64,000 nt of DNA from Didymella arachidicola (lineage: Eukaryota > Ascomycota > Dothideomycetes > Pleosporales > Didymellaceae), in the NCBI GenBank assembly GCA_016630955.3, contig CM049989.1:372001-436000 (forward strand), read 5' to 3'. The translations under genes were made by a program, and so were the position numbers. Positions 54,619 through 64,000 of this stretch are shown piece by piece (position 1 is the stretch's first letter; the number at the start of each line of letters is the position of its first letter). The notes beneath the pieces are model-generated. The model was not told the origin of the DNA and did not search any database. It saw only the letters and a program-made list of their open reading frames with translations.

Positions 54619-57371
54619 TGAGTGGTTTTTTTGCTTCTCAAAGTGAATATCTAGCCGTGTGTTGCCTCGCTCTGATCATAGCATCCGCCAGTATTAGACA
54701 GGCAAAAGGCAGGACTTGCCATTACACGCGGCGCCTTTTTGGGGAAAACAGAGATATGCCAGACGCTGAAAACAGCTCGCAGGATTCTTGTCTATCTGTG
54801 CGTCCGTAGCGATCAAAACCGGCAGCCCTGATTCTCAGCTTCGATTCTCAGCTTCGAAGCCGTGGTGTATTGCCTCCCGGCGCAGAGAGGCGTTTATTAG
54901 GGTCCTGCACGGTATTTGTTGTGCTCAATGCATGTCAGGTTTGTTGGGCATTGTAACCTACCGTGAGGCCTACGATAGTGTGTAGGGCACTGGGCTTTGT
55001 AGATAAGATACAAATTGGACAACTGACCTCGTGGATAGGTGGCCACATGACTTGTACTCACGAGAATCGACGCTGGAGAGGCTTGTGCACGTGTATCGAG
55101 TGACCGCAAATCCAGATCTACTTCATAAGAGCGGATGACACGACGGGACGTATCGCACGATAGAGCATAGATATATCTTCACGTCGTGCGGGACAGGTGC
55201 TTGTGGGCTGCCTGAGAGTTCTGGTTCCTGCCCATCAGACTGATGGTTCTTGATGATACAAGATCACAGGAGAGTGCAGTACCGCTCAGATCAAACAACA
55301 ATGCGACAGTCTAGAGGGAATGCGGGAAGCATTGAGTGCATCGTGGGCGCCGTTTACGGTGGGCAACGGGGCTCTAATCTTACCACTCAATGACTATGAC
55401 AGTCTGGGGCAGCAGCCAGTATCTGTGGCCAGACTCCTCACCATCTTGACTGCTGGTGGGTGCTTTATAGATCGCTGGTTATGTTAGCAGTCTGGGCTGT
55501 GCACCTCAAAACGTCTTTTGACACACGGTTCCAGACTCGAAACCGAAAAGTTGGCATAGATCAAGACAGATTCCCATCTGTGTGGAGATCGGAAATCGAC
55601 AGTATGGGATCGGAATGCAGCGTGGCAAGATGTCAGTATCAGACCGTTGAGCAGTGGAGCTAGTGCGGCCTGCGCCACAGCCGCCACGATGGACATGGAC
55701 GAATGCATCGGGCATCAAAACGGCGCCCATGATCGCAGTTGTACGCCCAGCACGCGGTTCTGGTCGCACCGAGGCACATGATGGACGTTACAGCTTCCAG
55801 GCCTCAGTCTGCATTCGATACTCTCAAACACGATGGGTGCTGTAGCGCAGTCTCGTGTACAGTCCTGTGTCCACAGCGGCAGGTGGGCAGCGTCTCCTGG
55901 AGCCGGAACAGAGATGCAGGTCGTCACTCGTATCGTCGATACAATACCCCTCACTTCAGTGGCGTAGCTCCCATCTGTCTGGTGTTGACCTTCCGTTTCC
56001 GCTCAGCTTGTTGTTTACTGTCGGCTGGCGCAACGACGGATCCCCAGCGATGTGGTGGGCTGGCAGCATCGAGATTGCTGACATCATGTGGTGAGTGAGC
56101 CCGAAATCATGGCAAGTGGCTGTTTTGGAGAGGGAGCGATGCGCTTGATATCTTCGATGGTCGATCAGGAGTAAATTGGGGCTGCAACGGCGGTGACGTT
56201 CGAATGCGGCCGACAGGTCCAGCGGCTGCAGGCCATCACCGATGGGATGGGTCAGGCAGAGTGCTCAATTGGCGCGGGCTCGGTGGGCGGGTCTGAATGC
56301 GTGTCAGGGTCCTCGCAGGCCTTGGGCAGATCGAAAGAGGAGAGAGCATCGCGGTGTGGCTGTTGCATCAGTGGGTGCAGCGAAACTCAGGGTCCAGCAG
56401 AGGAACACTGTCCAGCCACTGAGAGCCGAGCAGGGCAGACGGAGCGAGCGGTGACATCAGCTCCGCGGATGGCAGGAGACAATTTGGCCGGCGCCGACTG
56501 AGGGCGAAGTGCCATCTCGATCTGGCAGCGACCAGGAACAGCTACTGTACAGTACAGCAGCCAGCAAGCAGCGCCGACGGTTCGCGCCGCGCAGTGCTGG
56601 AGTCTGGAGAAAGGCAGGCACACAGCGCTCAAGGCTCTGCGGCGTGCGCTGTGCTCCCGCGGGACGGCCTGGGATGGTCTGGAACTTGGAAGCGGTGCGC
56701 GGGTGCTGGCAGGTCTGCACAGCATCTTGTGAGAGGTCGAGGGCGCTGGTTGCGTGGGCGGGCGATGCGCAAGGTGCGGACCCTGTGTGCGCAGGCTGCG
56801 ATCGTTGCTGGTGAGGTCCATCGGCGTGCGGATGCGGGCACAGGGCAGAGGATAGCGATGGCTGCCGCATCGGGCCATGCGCTGTGTAAGAGACGAAGGC
56901 CCATCGTCGATGCCGTCGATGCCGTCTGCGCTGGGCACTCTGATTTGGCCCGTGGTCTGGATGGGGCGATCCGGGACAGTGGGCTTGGCGATGGCGCAGG
57001 GATGCCTCGATCTCAGCGCCGGTCGCCATCAACCTCAAGATCGTGCTGGCCGTGGGCGAACGACGCGCAAAGAATGGAGCCCCGTCTGCCCGCCGCGCAG
57101 GTGCCATCTCGGCTGTGCCCACCGAGCCTCTATACACACTGCACCCGCCCGCGCTCGCCCGACAACACAGCGCTCACAGCGCTCACAGCACCCGCAGCAC
57201 CTCTCGACGGCAGACACCAAACAGCGACCGCGAGCACACTGGACCTACGCGGACCCAGCAACGAAGCGTCGTGACTCTGGAGTGATCGCAGAGCCTCCCC
57301 CATGGCCGTTGCGCACATCCCAGACACATAACACCTACCCACATCGCCCGCCCTCTGCAGGCGCCCGCACA
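54619..57371. other. Long gene-free region upstream of frq
   Basis: 2.75 kb with no supported gene. Neurospora frq has a long regulatory promoter and 5' leader bound by the White Collar complex, so this region probably plays that part. A cluster of GAT motifs occurs at 56146-56167 (GATATCTTCGATGGTCGATC), resembling the paired GAT/CGAT layout of light-response elements. A 13-bp unit (GATTCTCAGCTTC) is directly duplicated at 54830-54855. These sites are suggestions only. Confidence 0.5.
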
Positions 57372-60371
57372 ATGGACGCGCGCCCGGGCACCATCGCCGG
57401 CACGGCGCCCATGCGGTCGTCGCATCCCCGTCGTCCGCCAGCCCACCAGTCCGTCTCGCTGCGACACAGCCCGCCCGCCGAGTACCAGCGCGCCGCCCCG
57501 ACCACCGGCGCCGGCGGCGTTGGCAGGCACTCGACGACGCTGAGCACCTCGCCCAACGCCCCGGCCAGCGACAAGGCCAACCCGCCGTCGAGCATCTCGC
57601 CGCGCCTGCACCTCAACAACAACAGCTCCGGCGAGAGCAGCGATGCCGCCGGCTGGTTCGAGAAGACCAACAACGACATGGGCCACGATGCCTCGTTCGT
57701 CGACAACGACCCGCCCTTCCTGCTGCACAACTCGTCGTCCTCGGACCGCACGCCCCCAGACGCCCAGCACCAGGGCATGCTCCCGCTGCCCTACCGCCCC
57801 AACCTCATGAGCCTCGGCACCGAGGGCAGCAGCACCGAGGACTTCCGCAGCGTCATCGACGACCTCACCATTGCGAACAAGAAGCTGAAGCAGCGCCTGC
57901 GAAAGTACGAAAAGGTCTACGATGCCCATCTGCAGGAGGAGAAGCTGTTCGAGGTCCGCTTCCACGGCCTGCCCGACCACAAGAAAAAGGAGCTCGAGGA
58001 GACGCTGCGCAAGTTCGCTGCCGGCCTCGACGACTCGGCCGATCGCCCAGACATCTCCTACGCCCCCGCCCTGCACAAGGACCTCACTGCCTCGTCGACG
58101 TCGCGCTTCGCCGAGTCCGGCTACGTCTCCATGTCTGCATCTGGCCAGAACTCTTCTACGCCCTCCAACGGCCCCTCGAACCATGGCGCCTCCGACAACC
58201 GGAGGATGACCAAGTCTGCCTACAACCGTCAGCAGCAGAGCATCCAGTCCTACCTCCACGACATCCCCCGAGGCCTCTTGCCTCAGGACAATGCACCCAT
58301 GTCAGAGAAGGCGAGGAAGAAGATGGTCGTGCGACGACTGGAGCAGATCTTCGCTGGAAAGCGTTCGGTCCCTGGCCAGCATCCCCAGCCAATGCAGCAA
58401 GAGGAGGTGGCTCAGTCTGCCGCCACCGCCGATCGTCGTGAAAGAGAGGCGACTGGCATGAGGTCGAGACCTGAGGGCCAGCGTACGGCTCTGATTGCGC
58501 CTGAGCGAGCGGAGACCGAAGGCGAAGAAGGTGGAGCCACCTTGTACATCCCAGCACAGCAGCGTGTACACCAACAGGACTTCGCGGCCGCCGGCTCTGG
58601 CTCCCCCGATCAGCGCCCAACACGTCCTCTCGATCTCGACCCGTACCGCGCCCAAGTCCCCGCTGCCAACATGGAGTACTTCCGTCATCTTGGTTTCTCG
58701 CCACCAGATATGACTACCAGCACGGAATCAGAGGCAGGACATGGCTGGCTCTACCTCAACCTCCTTATCAACCTTGCCCAGCTGCACACGCTCAACGTCA
58801 CTCCTGACAACGTCAAGGACGCCATTGCCGAGTACAGCTCCCAATTGGAACTTTCAAGTGACGGCCGCAAGATTCGATGGAAGGGTGGACACGACTTCAG
58901 CAAAGACAGTAGTGAGGGTTCTCCCGATCAGATGGACGTCAATTCGCCCTATCAGATGATGGGCGTACAAAAGTCACCGCAGAAGAGCTCCAAGACCGGA
59001 AACAGCGCCAGCATCGAGAGCAGTGGAAACGACAGCTCGAACCAAAGTCGCAATGTGGCCCCTGCTAACCCGAAGCTGGATACGAGCAAGTTTGCGTACA
59101 AGCCTCTGTTCTTCCGCAGAGAAAGCTCAGAGGAAGATCAAGACTTTTACGACCAGACCGAGTCCTCGAGCTCCCTATTCCAGCCTCAGCCGCGTGGCGA
59201 CTCCTCTGGGTTGAGTAGCTCCGCCATCCCGAGCAACCTTTCCGGCAAGCGGCGTGACGATGGGCCGATGATTTTCTATAGCAAGGCCAAATTTTGCACC
59301 GACCTTACTGGCGACCGAGTCGGGGCCTCCCTTACCCTCCCCGAGAACTACCAGACCATCACCAGCCACCCTCTCGGTGTGCAGCTCAATGCGGAAAGCA
59401 CAAAGGGATCTGAGATCTGGGAGGCCAGGGGACCGCTAGACGATGCCACCATGGACTCGGACTCGAAGACCGGTGCCCAAACACCGTCTACCCTCGAGAG
59501 CCTTGGGTTTTCGCCTGATGACCTCCATAGGCACATCAGCGCAGCCAGCGCAGATGCGATGGACTTTGAAGCCTCGGGTCTCGGAGGCGTGCACCCAGAC
59601 GACAATTTCTCGATTCGCGTGCAACGTGCGCATATTCCTACAGCACCTACGGCTACCCAGGGCCGCAGAGCAAGCCTCTATCCCCCCAAGATCCAGGCTA
59701 TCCTGGGAGAAGAAGGAACTGCGCAAGACCGACGCCGATCCACCAGCCCCAAGGAAGGAATCAAAGAGGAACTCATCTCCGCAGTCCGCCAGGACATGCC
59801 CAGCTCCGTCCTCCCGCCCCCCTCCTTCTATCCCTTCGACTCCAACTCCTCCGGTGAGATGTCCGATGATGAGCAGTCCGAGGATGACGGCTCAGACACC
59901 GGCGATGGCCCTTCCACTGCGCTGCAGCTCCTCAACATCGCACCTCCTGGCGCCATGCTTGTCAGCGACCAGACAGATCTGTCCTCCGAGGCGTCAGAGT
60001 ACTCCTCAGACGACGACGACGATGTCAGCATCGACCTCCTCGCCACCGCACGCCAGCAGGACCCCGACACCGTTCGCGCATTCGAACGCGAGTACGACGC
60101 CGCTGTTGCCGACCGCCTGGCTGACGACATCGTAGCTGGTAGCTCCGCGGCCACAGCCGGCGGTGGCTCCGGGTTCAACAGCCCTGCGAGCCGCGCCGGT
60201 CATGGACAGAGCAAGGGGAGCAGGCGGAGTACGAGGAACGTGCAGAGCTCGCACAGCGAGGATAGTCTCAGTCCGAGGAGCAAGAAATTGAAGCGCGCGA
60301 GGACCAGCGAGTCTATTGCGACGGTGTTGAAGAATGGGCCCAAGGCGCCAAAGAGCCAGCGGACCGAGTAG
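57372..60371 (+). CDS. frq: Circadian clock protein FREQUENCY
   Basis: FRQ is the negative element of the fungal circadian clock. With FRH and casein kinase 1 it inhibits the White Collar complex and is timed by its own phosphorylation. The single-exon frame gives 999 aa from ATG 57372 (MDARPGTIAG), close to the 989 of Neurospora. HPRRPPAHQSVSLRH resembles the FRQ N-terminus. The coiled coil is at about residues 155-200 (STEDFRSVIDDLTIANKKLK, HLQEEKLFEVRFHGL, KKELEETLRKFAAGL). The central conserved region is EYFRHLGFSPP (about 435), then GWLYLNLLINLAQLHTLNVT and LSSDGRKIRWKGG (about 495-506). Acidic Ser-rich stretches (MSDDEQSEDDGSDTGDG, SEYSSDDDDDVSIDLL) and a basic C-terminus (RSKKLKRARTSES) follow. 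The frame continues upstream of 57372 but shows no conserved sequence there. Confidence 0.94.
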   Translation: MDARPGTIAGTAPMRSSHPRRPPAHQSVSLRHSPPAEYQRAAPTTGAGGVGRHSTTLSTSPNAPASDKANPPSSISPRLHLNNNSSGESSDAAGWFEKTNNDMGHDASFVDNDPPFLLHNSSSSDRTPPDAQHQGMLPLPYRPNLMSLGTEGSSTEDFRSVIDDLTIANKKLKQRLRKYEKVYDAHLQEEKLFEVRFHGLPDHKKKELEETLRKFAAGLDDSADRPDISYAPALHKDLTASSTSRFAESGYVSMSASGQNSSTPSNGPSNHGASDNRRMTKSAYNRQQQSIQSYLHDIPRGLLPQDNAPMSEKARKKMVVRRLEQIFAGKRSVPGQHPQPMQQEEVAQSAATADRREREATGMRSRPEGQRTALIAPERAETEGEEGGATLYIPAQQRVHQQDFAAAGSGSPDQRPTRPLDLDPYRAQVPAANMEYFRHLGFSPPDMTTSTESEAGHGWLYLNLLINLAQLHTLNVTPDNVKDAIAEYSSQLELSSDGRKIRWKGGHDFSKDSSEGSPDQMDVNSPYQMMGVQKSPQKSSKTGNSASIESSGNDSSNQSRNVAPANPKLDTSKFAYKPLFFRRESSEEDQDFYDQTESSSSLFQPQPRGDSSGLSSSAIPSNLSGKRRDDGPMIFYSKAKFCTDLTGDRVGASLTLPENYQTITSHPLGVQLNAESTKGSEIWEARGPLDDATMDSDSKTGAQTPSTLESLGFSPDDLHRHISAASADAMDFEASGLGGVHPDDNFSIRVQRAHIPTAPTATQGRRASLYPPKIQAILGEEGTAQDRRRSTSPKEGIKEELISAVRQDMPSSVLPPPSFYPFDSNSSGEMSDDEQSEDDGSDTGDGPSTALQLLNIAPPGAMLVSDQTDLSSEASEYSSDDDDDVSIDLLATARQQDPDTVRAFEREYDAAVADRLADDIVAGSSAATAGGGSGFNSPASRAGHGQSKGSRRSTRNVQSSHSEDSLSPRSKKLKRARTSESIATVLKNGPKAPKSQRTE

Positions 60372-61154
60372 ACGCAACAACCCGAGTACATACAGCCGTC
60401 GAGCTTTTTTGGCGTATGATGGTTTGATGATTTAGCATTCAGCGGCGTTGGATTGGACAGATACCCCTGTGTTGTATTAGCAAGAGTCCAATGATTCAAT
60501 AAATATATCATCATCACATCATTACCTATCTCGTACTATACTCTATCAGGTCTTGTCTGCTGTGCATCACAACACAACCCCATGATGCGGAGCAAGTCGG
60601 CAACAGTGCGCACCGAGTTGAAGCCCAGCAGCGCGCTACGCAGCAAGGTACAGAGTGCACCGTCTAAGCATGAATAGAACAACAAATATCGCTGCCACAT
60701 CTCTACTGGCTTTGTGAGGGATGTCGTGATGTTTCACCAAGATGGAAGATTTCCACTTGCGCTCACCTCCCAGCACGTCAGTCGGAACAGTGTCTCTGTT
60801 TGAAATCGTACGACAGCCTGATTTGCAGATCGACAGAGTGTTTACCAGAGCGATTCTAATGTCTACAGATGATCTGGTTTCTCACTGAATACTTGTGATA
60901 TTGAATTCGTGGACGTGCTGCATTCAGCGTTGCTTCTGGAAACACCATCGCCGCTGACATATCACGACACGTGACGGTGACGCTAGTTCGCCGAACCGTA
61001 GTTGCAGCTGCAGTCGGCGCCGGCCCGCTTGTCTTCACAGCCCGGTCGCTGATTCCTTCCTTCCCCATTCTCTCACACCTCACGCAAACAGCTCTCCCAC
61101 AATAACAGGCATATTTCTACATCCACGCTCTCTCACGACTAGACTTTCGACATC
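60372..61154. other. Between frq and MPE1
   Basis: 783 bp with the frq 3' end and the MPE1 promoter. A CACGTG palindrome lies at 60968-60973, about 180 bp before the MPE1 start. No gene is seen. Confidence 0.5.
60498..60503 (+). terminator. AATAAA polyadenylation signal of frq
   Basis: Perfect AATAAA 127 bp past the FRQ stop codon, in an AT-rich setting. Confidence 0.5.
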
Positions 61155-62837
61155 ATGTCGTCGTCGGTGTTCTACAAGTTCAAGAACTCCAAGGAGCCAG
61201 AGCGCTATGCCTTCGACGGCAACGAGATCTCCGTGTTTGAGCTGAAGCGTGCCATTATTGAAGCCTCTGGCATGGCCAAGAGCACCGACCTCAACCTCCA
61301 CATCTACCACGAGGATGAGCCCACAAAGGAGTACGACGACGACACAACCACAATCCCGCGCACAAGCACTGTCATAGCTGTACGGCGGCCTGCCCAGCGC
61401 GGGTTCAGCAAGATCGCGCGCTACGTCTCCGGCAAGCCCCCAGTGCGCGCCATCAAGAAAGACGCCCCCGCAGTGGTAGCGCCTCGCCCCAACGGTGGCA
61501 CCGAAAACGACGCAGAAGCAGCTTTCTTGGCAGAATCAGCACAGGTCTGGGATGCGCAGAAGGAGTCGCTGTCACACGCAAAGCCCGTGTACAACAAAAA
61601 GAAGCCCGTCAATGTCCCCAATTACGATCCCCCGTCTGGATACGTCTGTCGGCGATGTGGCGTGAAAGGCCACTGGATCCAGCAATGCCCCGAAAACGAC
61701 AACCCCGACTTCAAGCCCGTGCACTGCCCGAAGCGCACAACGGGCATTCCCAAGTCTTTCCTCAAGGTAGTCGACAAGTCTGAGGTGGATGAGGACGCCA
61801 AAGGTGTCATGTTAAATGCCGATGGAGAATATGTACAGGTCATGACAGACACAAAGACCTGGGAGAAGTTCCAAGAGAAGACACAGGCCACCAAGGCGCA
61901 GGCCGCCAACGCGGATGCAGCAAGCAAGGAGGTGCGCGAGCGAGGGCTTGAGTGCCCGCTCGATAATAGGATGTTTGTGCAGCCCGTCAAGACGGCGTGC
62001 TGTGAGAAGACCTACTGCAACGATTGTATTGAGTCCTCGCTAGCAGACAATGATCTTATTTGCCCCAATTGCGGTGAGGAGACACTGATCGAATTCACAC
62101 CTGACAAGGAAATGGAGGCCCGCATTCGCGACTTCGAGGCCGAAAAGGCAAAGGAAAAGGCAGAGGCTAAGGCAGAGAAGGACGCACAGGCAAAGGCGGA
62201 AATGGAGGCAGCAGAAGCAGCAGCGCAAGCAGCGCAAGCACCTACTGAATCGGACAATGCCAATGCGAGTGCTACAAGTGTAACACCAAATGACAAAGAA
62301 ACTTCTGTTGATCCGACTGAGAAGCAAAAATCGGAAGAGCCAACCTCTGACTCTGAATCAAAGAAAAGGAAATCACCACCCACAGAGATCCAGCCTCCCA
62401 CCGCCCCTAAAGCAATGCGCCAGCAAAACCAACAACCCCAGTCCACAATGGAGCAAGACTTCATCGCCCAGATGGAGGCCCTCAAGAACATGCCCATGGG
62501 CATGCCCAACATGAACATGATGGGCAACGGCATGATGGTGCCCGGCATCAACGGCTTCAACCCCATGATGGGCATGCCCGGCTTCAACCTACAGATGCAA
62601 ACCATGCCGCCTAACATGCACATGCCCATGAACATGCCCATGATGGGCATCAACAACAACGGCTTCACCCCACAGGTAAACATGCACAACGGCATGAACC
62701 CCATGAACGGCTTCAATTTCAACGCTGCGCCGCAGAACGCGAATAATCAGTTCAACGACGCGTATGACCGCCAGCCGGTGAATCCGAATCGCCAGCGTGG
62801 CAGGAAGCCGAGGGCGCCGGATTACCGGTACTTGTAG
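61155..62837 (+). CDS. mpe1: MPE1/RBBP6-type cleavage and polyadenylation factor subunit
   Basis: A 560-aa single-exon subunit of the pre-mRNA 3'-end processing complex. The N-terminal DWNN ubiquitin-like domain is present (VFYKFKNSKEPERYAFDG, DLNLHIYHEDEPTKEYDDD, IPRTSTVIAVRRPA). A CCHC zinc knuckle follows (YVCRRCGVKGHWIQQCPEN, about residues 164-180), then PKRTTGIPKSFLK. A RING/U-box-like Cys domain is next (CPLDNRMFVQPVKTACCEKT, YCNDCIESSLADNDLICPNC). A Lys/Glu/Ala-rich helix comes after it. The end is a Met/Gly/Asn/Pro-rich tract of about 75 residues, and then a basic tip (RQRGRKPRAPDYRYL). ATG at 61155 is the first and fits the family start. Confidence 0.96.
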   Translation: MSSSVFYKFKNSKEPERYAFDGNEISVFELKRAIIEASGMAKSTDLNLHIYHEDEPTKEYDDDTTTIPRTSTVIAVRRPAQRGFSKIARYVSGKPPVRAIKKDAPAVVAPRPNGGTENDAEAAFLAESAQVWDAQKESLSHAKPVYNKKKPVNVPNYDPPSGYVCRRCGVKGHWIQQCPENDNPDFKPVHCPKRTTGIPKSFLKVVDKSEVDEDAKGVMLNADGEYVQVMTDTKTWEKFQEKTQATKAQAANADAASKEVRERGLECPLDNRMFVQPVKTACCEKTYCNDCIESSLADNDLICPNCGEETLIEFTPDKEMEARIRDFEAEKAKEKAEAKAEKDAQAKAEMEAAEAAAQAAQAPTESDNANASATSVTPNDKETSVDPTEKQKSEEPTSDSESKKRKSPPTEIQPPTAPKAMRQQNQQPQSTMEQDFIAQMEALKNMPMGMPNMNMMGNGMMVPGINGFNPMMGMPGFNLQMQTMPPNMHMPMNMPMMGINNNGFTPQVNMHNGMNPMNGFNFNAAPQNANNQFNDAYDRQPVNPNRQRGRKPRAPDYRYL

Positions 62838-63390
62838 GGTGGGGGCCGGGGGAGAAGGGGACAGGTGGTGGAGGTGGAGGTGTGGAACGGAGATCAGGCG
62901 TTTGTATGTATTGTGTATTTGAGCATGTGACAGGAGTCACTGGCGGTGTTTTGTGGGTTAGCTGGAGAGATATCTTGCGGGGCTTCGCGGCGTCGAAGAC
63001 GGTTCAAATCAATCAATTATGGATTATCAAAGTCGGGGTTGGGTCGCGGTGTGCAGTGTATGCGTGACCGTCATGTCTCGTGTGGAAGTCTGTGTGCATG
63101 CTTGTCGTGACAGCGAAGCTTAGGACTTTTTTTTAGACATTTTGATGACAGGCCGAACAGGCCGTCCTAGTACGAGACAAGCACCAGTCCTTGAAAGCTA
63201 CCGTTAAATCACCTCACAATATCGTACAGTCTATATTATTCGTTCAACGTCATCTAAACCTACCTGTTGTTGGAAGGAGGTTTCCACCGGTACCCATTAC
63301 CTGATTGGGTTAGCTTGTTTACCTCTATAGACGCGCCCTCTGGCGTTCTTAACTATCAATCTTACACTCTCATACTTCAACACCTGTCTC
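62838..63390. other. Convergent intergenic space, MPE1 and NADH dehydrogenase
   Basis: 553 bp with two 3' ends. Nothing else is seen. Confidence 0.5.
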
Positions 63391-64000
63391 CTAGAAGCGA
63401 CTGATGTCGCGGCCGAACAGCCAGTTAACAGCCCTATCACGCAGTCAGCAACCAAACCCAACACATCAACAACCTTAACTCACCAATACACCGGCACCAA
63501 TATCTTATTCCTCCAGCTAACCGTCCTCGTCAAATAGGCTCCACGCCAGACCGCCCACGCAATATAACCCTGCAATCTGCCCCACTTGCCTCCCTGGAAC
63601 AGCGCGTCCCAGTTTCCAATGTACGCCAGCGTACCCAGGTTCCTGAACTTGAAGCCCGCCTTATCAAGGTCCTGCTTATTCAGTCGTTTGGCCAGCCAGA
63701 GACCCTTTTGCGAGGCCACCTGCGCTGTTGCGGGGTGTTTGGTGCCCTCGATGATACCGCAGTCTCCGAGGACGAAGACGTCGTCGACGACGGCAGCGAC
63801 GTGCTTGTCGTTCTTGCCCTGCGGGACCACTTTCAAACGCAGACGATCGTCTGTGATGATGGAGCCGGAGCGTGGGTCCTTTTTGACTTTCCATGCCACG
63901 TCCTTCGCAAAGCTGGGATCTCCAGCTGACTCGATAAGTCGGAGATTGTCGGGGACCGCCCGCACGTTGCTGAGAGCCTGGTCCACGAAGGGGTTCTGCA
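63391..64000 (-). CDS. Type II (alternative) NADH dehydrogenase, C-terminal part
   Basis: Single-subunit, rotenone-insensitive NADH:ubiquinone oxidoreductase of the mitochondrial inner membrane; only the last two exons are in the window and the start lies beyond 64000. The penultimate exon (64000-63484) shows DDVFVLGDCGIIEGTKHPAT, AQVASQKGLWLAKRLNKQDL and LGTLAYIGNWDALFQGG, the FAD/quinone-side motifs. A 50-bp intron (63434-63483) leads to AVNWLFGRDISRF and the stop. VSWRNKILVPVYW plus this tip form the amphipathic C-terminal membrane anchor of NDE/NDI enzymes. Whether it faces the matrix or the intermembrane space cannot be judged without the N-terminus. Confidence 0.93.

Noticed and set aside
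56877..57371. 165 codons of open frame before the FRQ ATG
   Set aside because: The translation has no conserved sequence and the FRQ-like N-terminus begins after 57372; open frame here is explained by GC richness.
57183..58259. 358-codon frame antisense to the frq start, reminiscent of Neurospora qrf
   Set aside because: qrf is a non-coding antisense transcript and cannot be inferred from an open frame; the protein looks like a shadow. Strand-specific RNA data would be needed.
1..64000. CRISPR arrays, rRNA and tRNA genes
   Set aside because: I looked for regularly spaced repeats and tRNA box pairs and saw none; the genome is eukaryotic.

Overview
The window is nuclear DNA of a filamentous ascomycete. 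The genes have short GT..AG introns of about 45-130 bp. Gene content points the same way: FREQUENCY clock protein, HET-domain protein, tyrosinase, COG6, ATG9, COP9 subunit 3 and pogo/Fot1-type transposons. The FRQ, tyrosinase and secreted-protein repertoire suggests Dothideomycetes, but that placement is inference.

Layout. 1-2656 is a nest of DNA transposons: an intact pogo/Fot1-like element (119-1952) and a 399-bp MITE (1981-2379), both sitting inside an older element with the same outer ends as the MITE. 3279-8813 is an accessory stretch: a cytochrome P450, a badly decayed laccase-type multicopper oxidase relic and an MFS exporter. 9550-24095 is a compact housekeeping block: UDP-glucose:glycoprotein glucosyltransferase, NIF3-like, BolA-like, COG6, ATG9, ribosomal proteins uL16 and eL30. 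24407-27990 is accessory again: a HET-ankyrin protein and a secreted Cys-rich protein with an internal duplication. 28319-34609 holds a PPR protein resembling the complex I assembly factor CIA84, mitochondrial ribosomal protein bS18m, and a two-TM Kelch-like protein. 34610-41390 is sparse: a hAT-type MITE with an 8-bp target duplication, a five-exon secreted tyrosinase, and a frameshifted DUF6536-like membrane-protein relic. 41391-64000 holds BUB1, CSN3, a long MIT-domain protein, a small Cys-rich secreted candidate, FRQ with about 2.75 kb of gene-free upstream DNA, MPE1, and the 3' end of a type II NADH dehydrogenase that runs off the window.

How genes work together. Several divergent pairs share promoters under 400 bp: NIF3/BolA, COG6/ATG9 (both membrane trafficking) and CIA84-like/bS18m (both mitochondrial). 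I joined exons by splice-site consensus and frame. For the multi-exon models (P450, MFS, UGGT, NIF3, BolA, COG6, ATG9, uL16, eL30, CIA84-like, bS18m, Kelch, tyrosinase, BUB1, CSN3, MIT) the joined length is a multiple of three and the family motifs read continuously across junctions. I found no tRNA, rRNA or CRISPR array and no clearly new multi-gene system. The least ordinary items are the nested transposons, the laccase and DUF6536 relics, the duplicated Cys-rich protein and the long frq upstream region.
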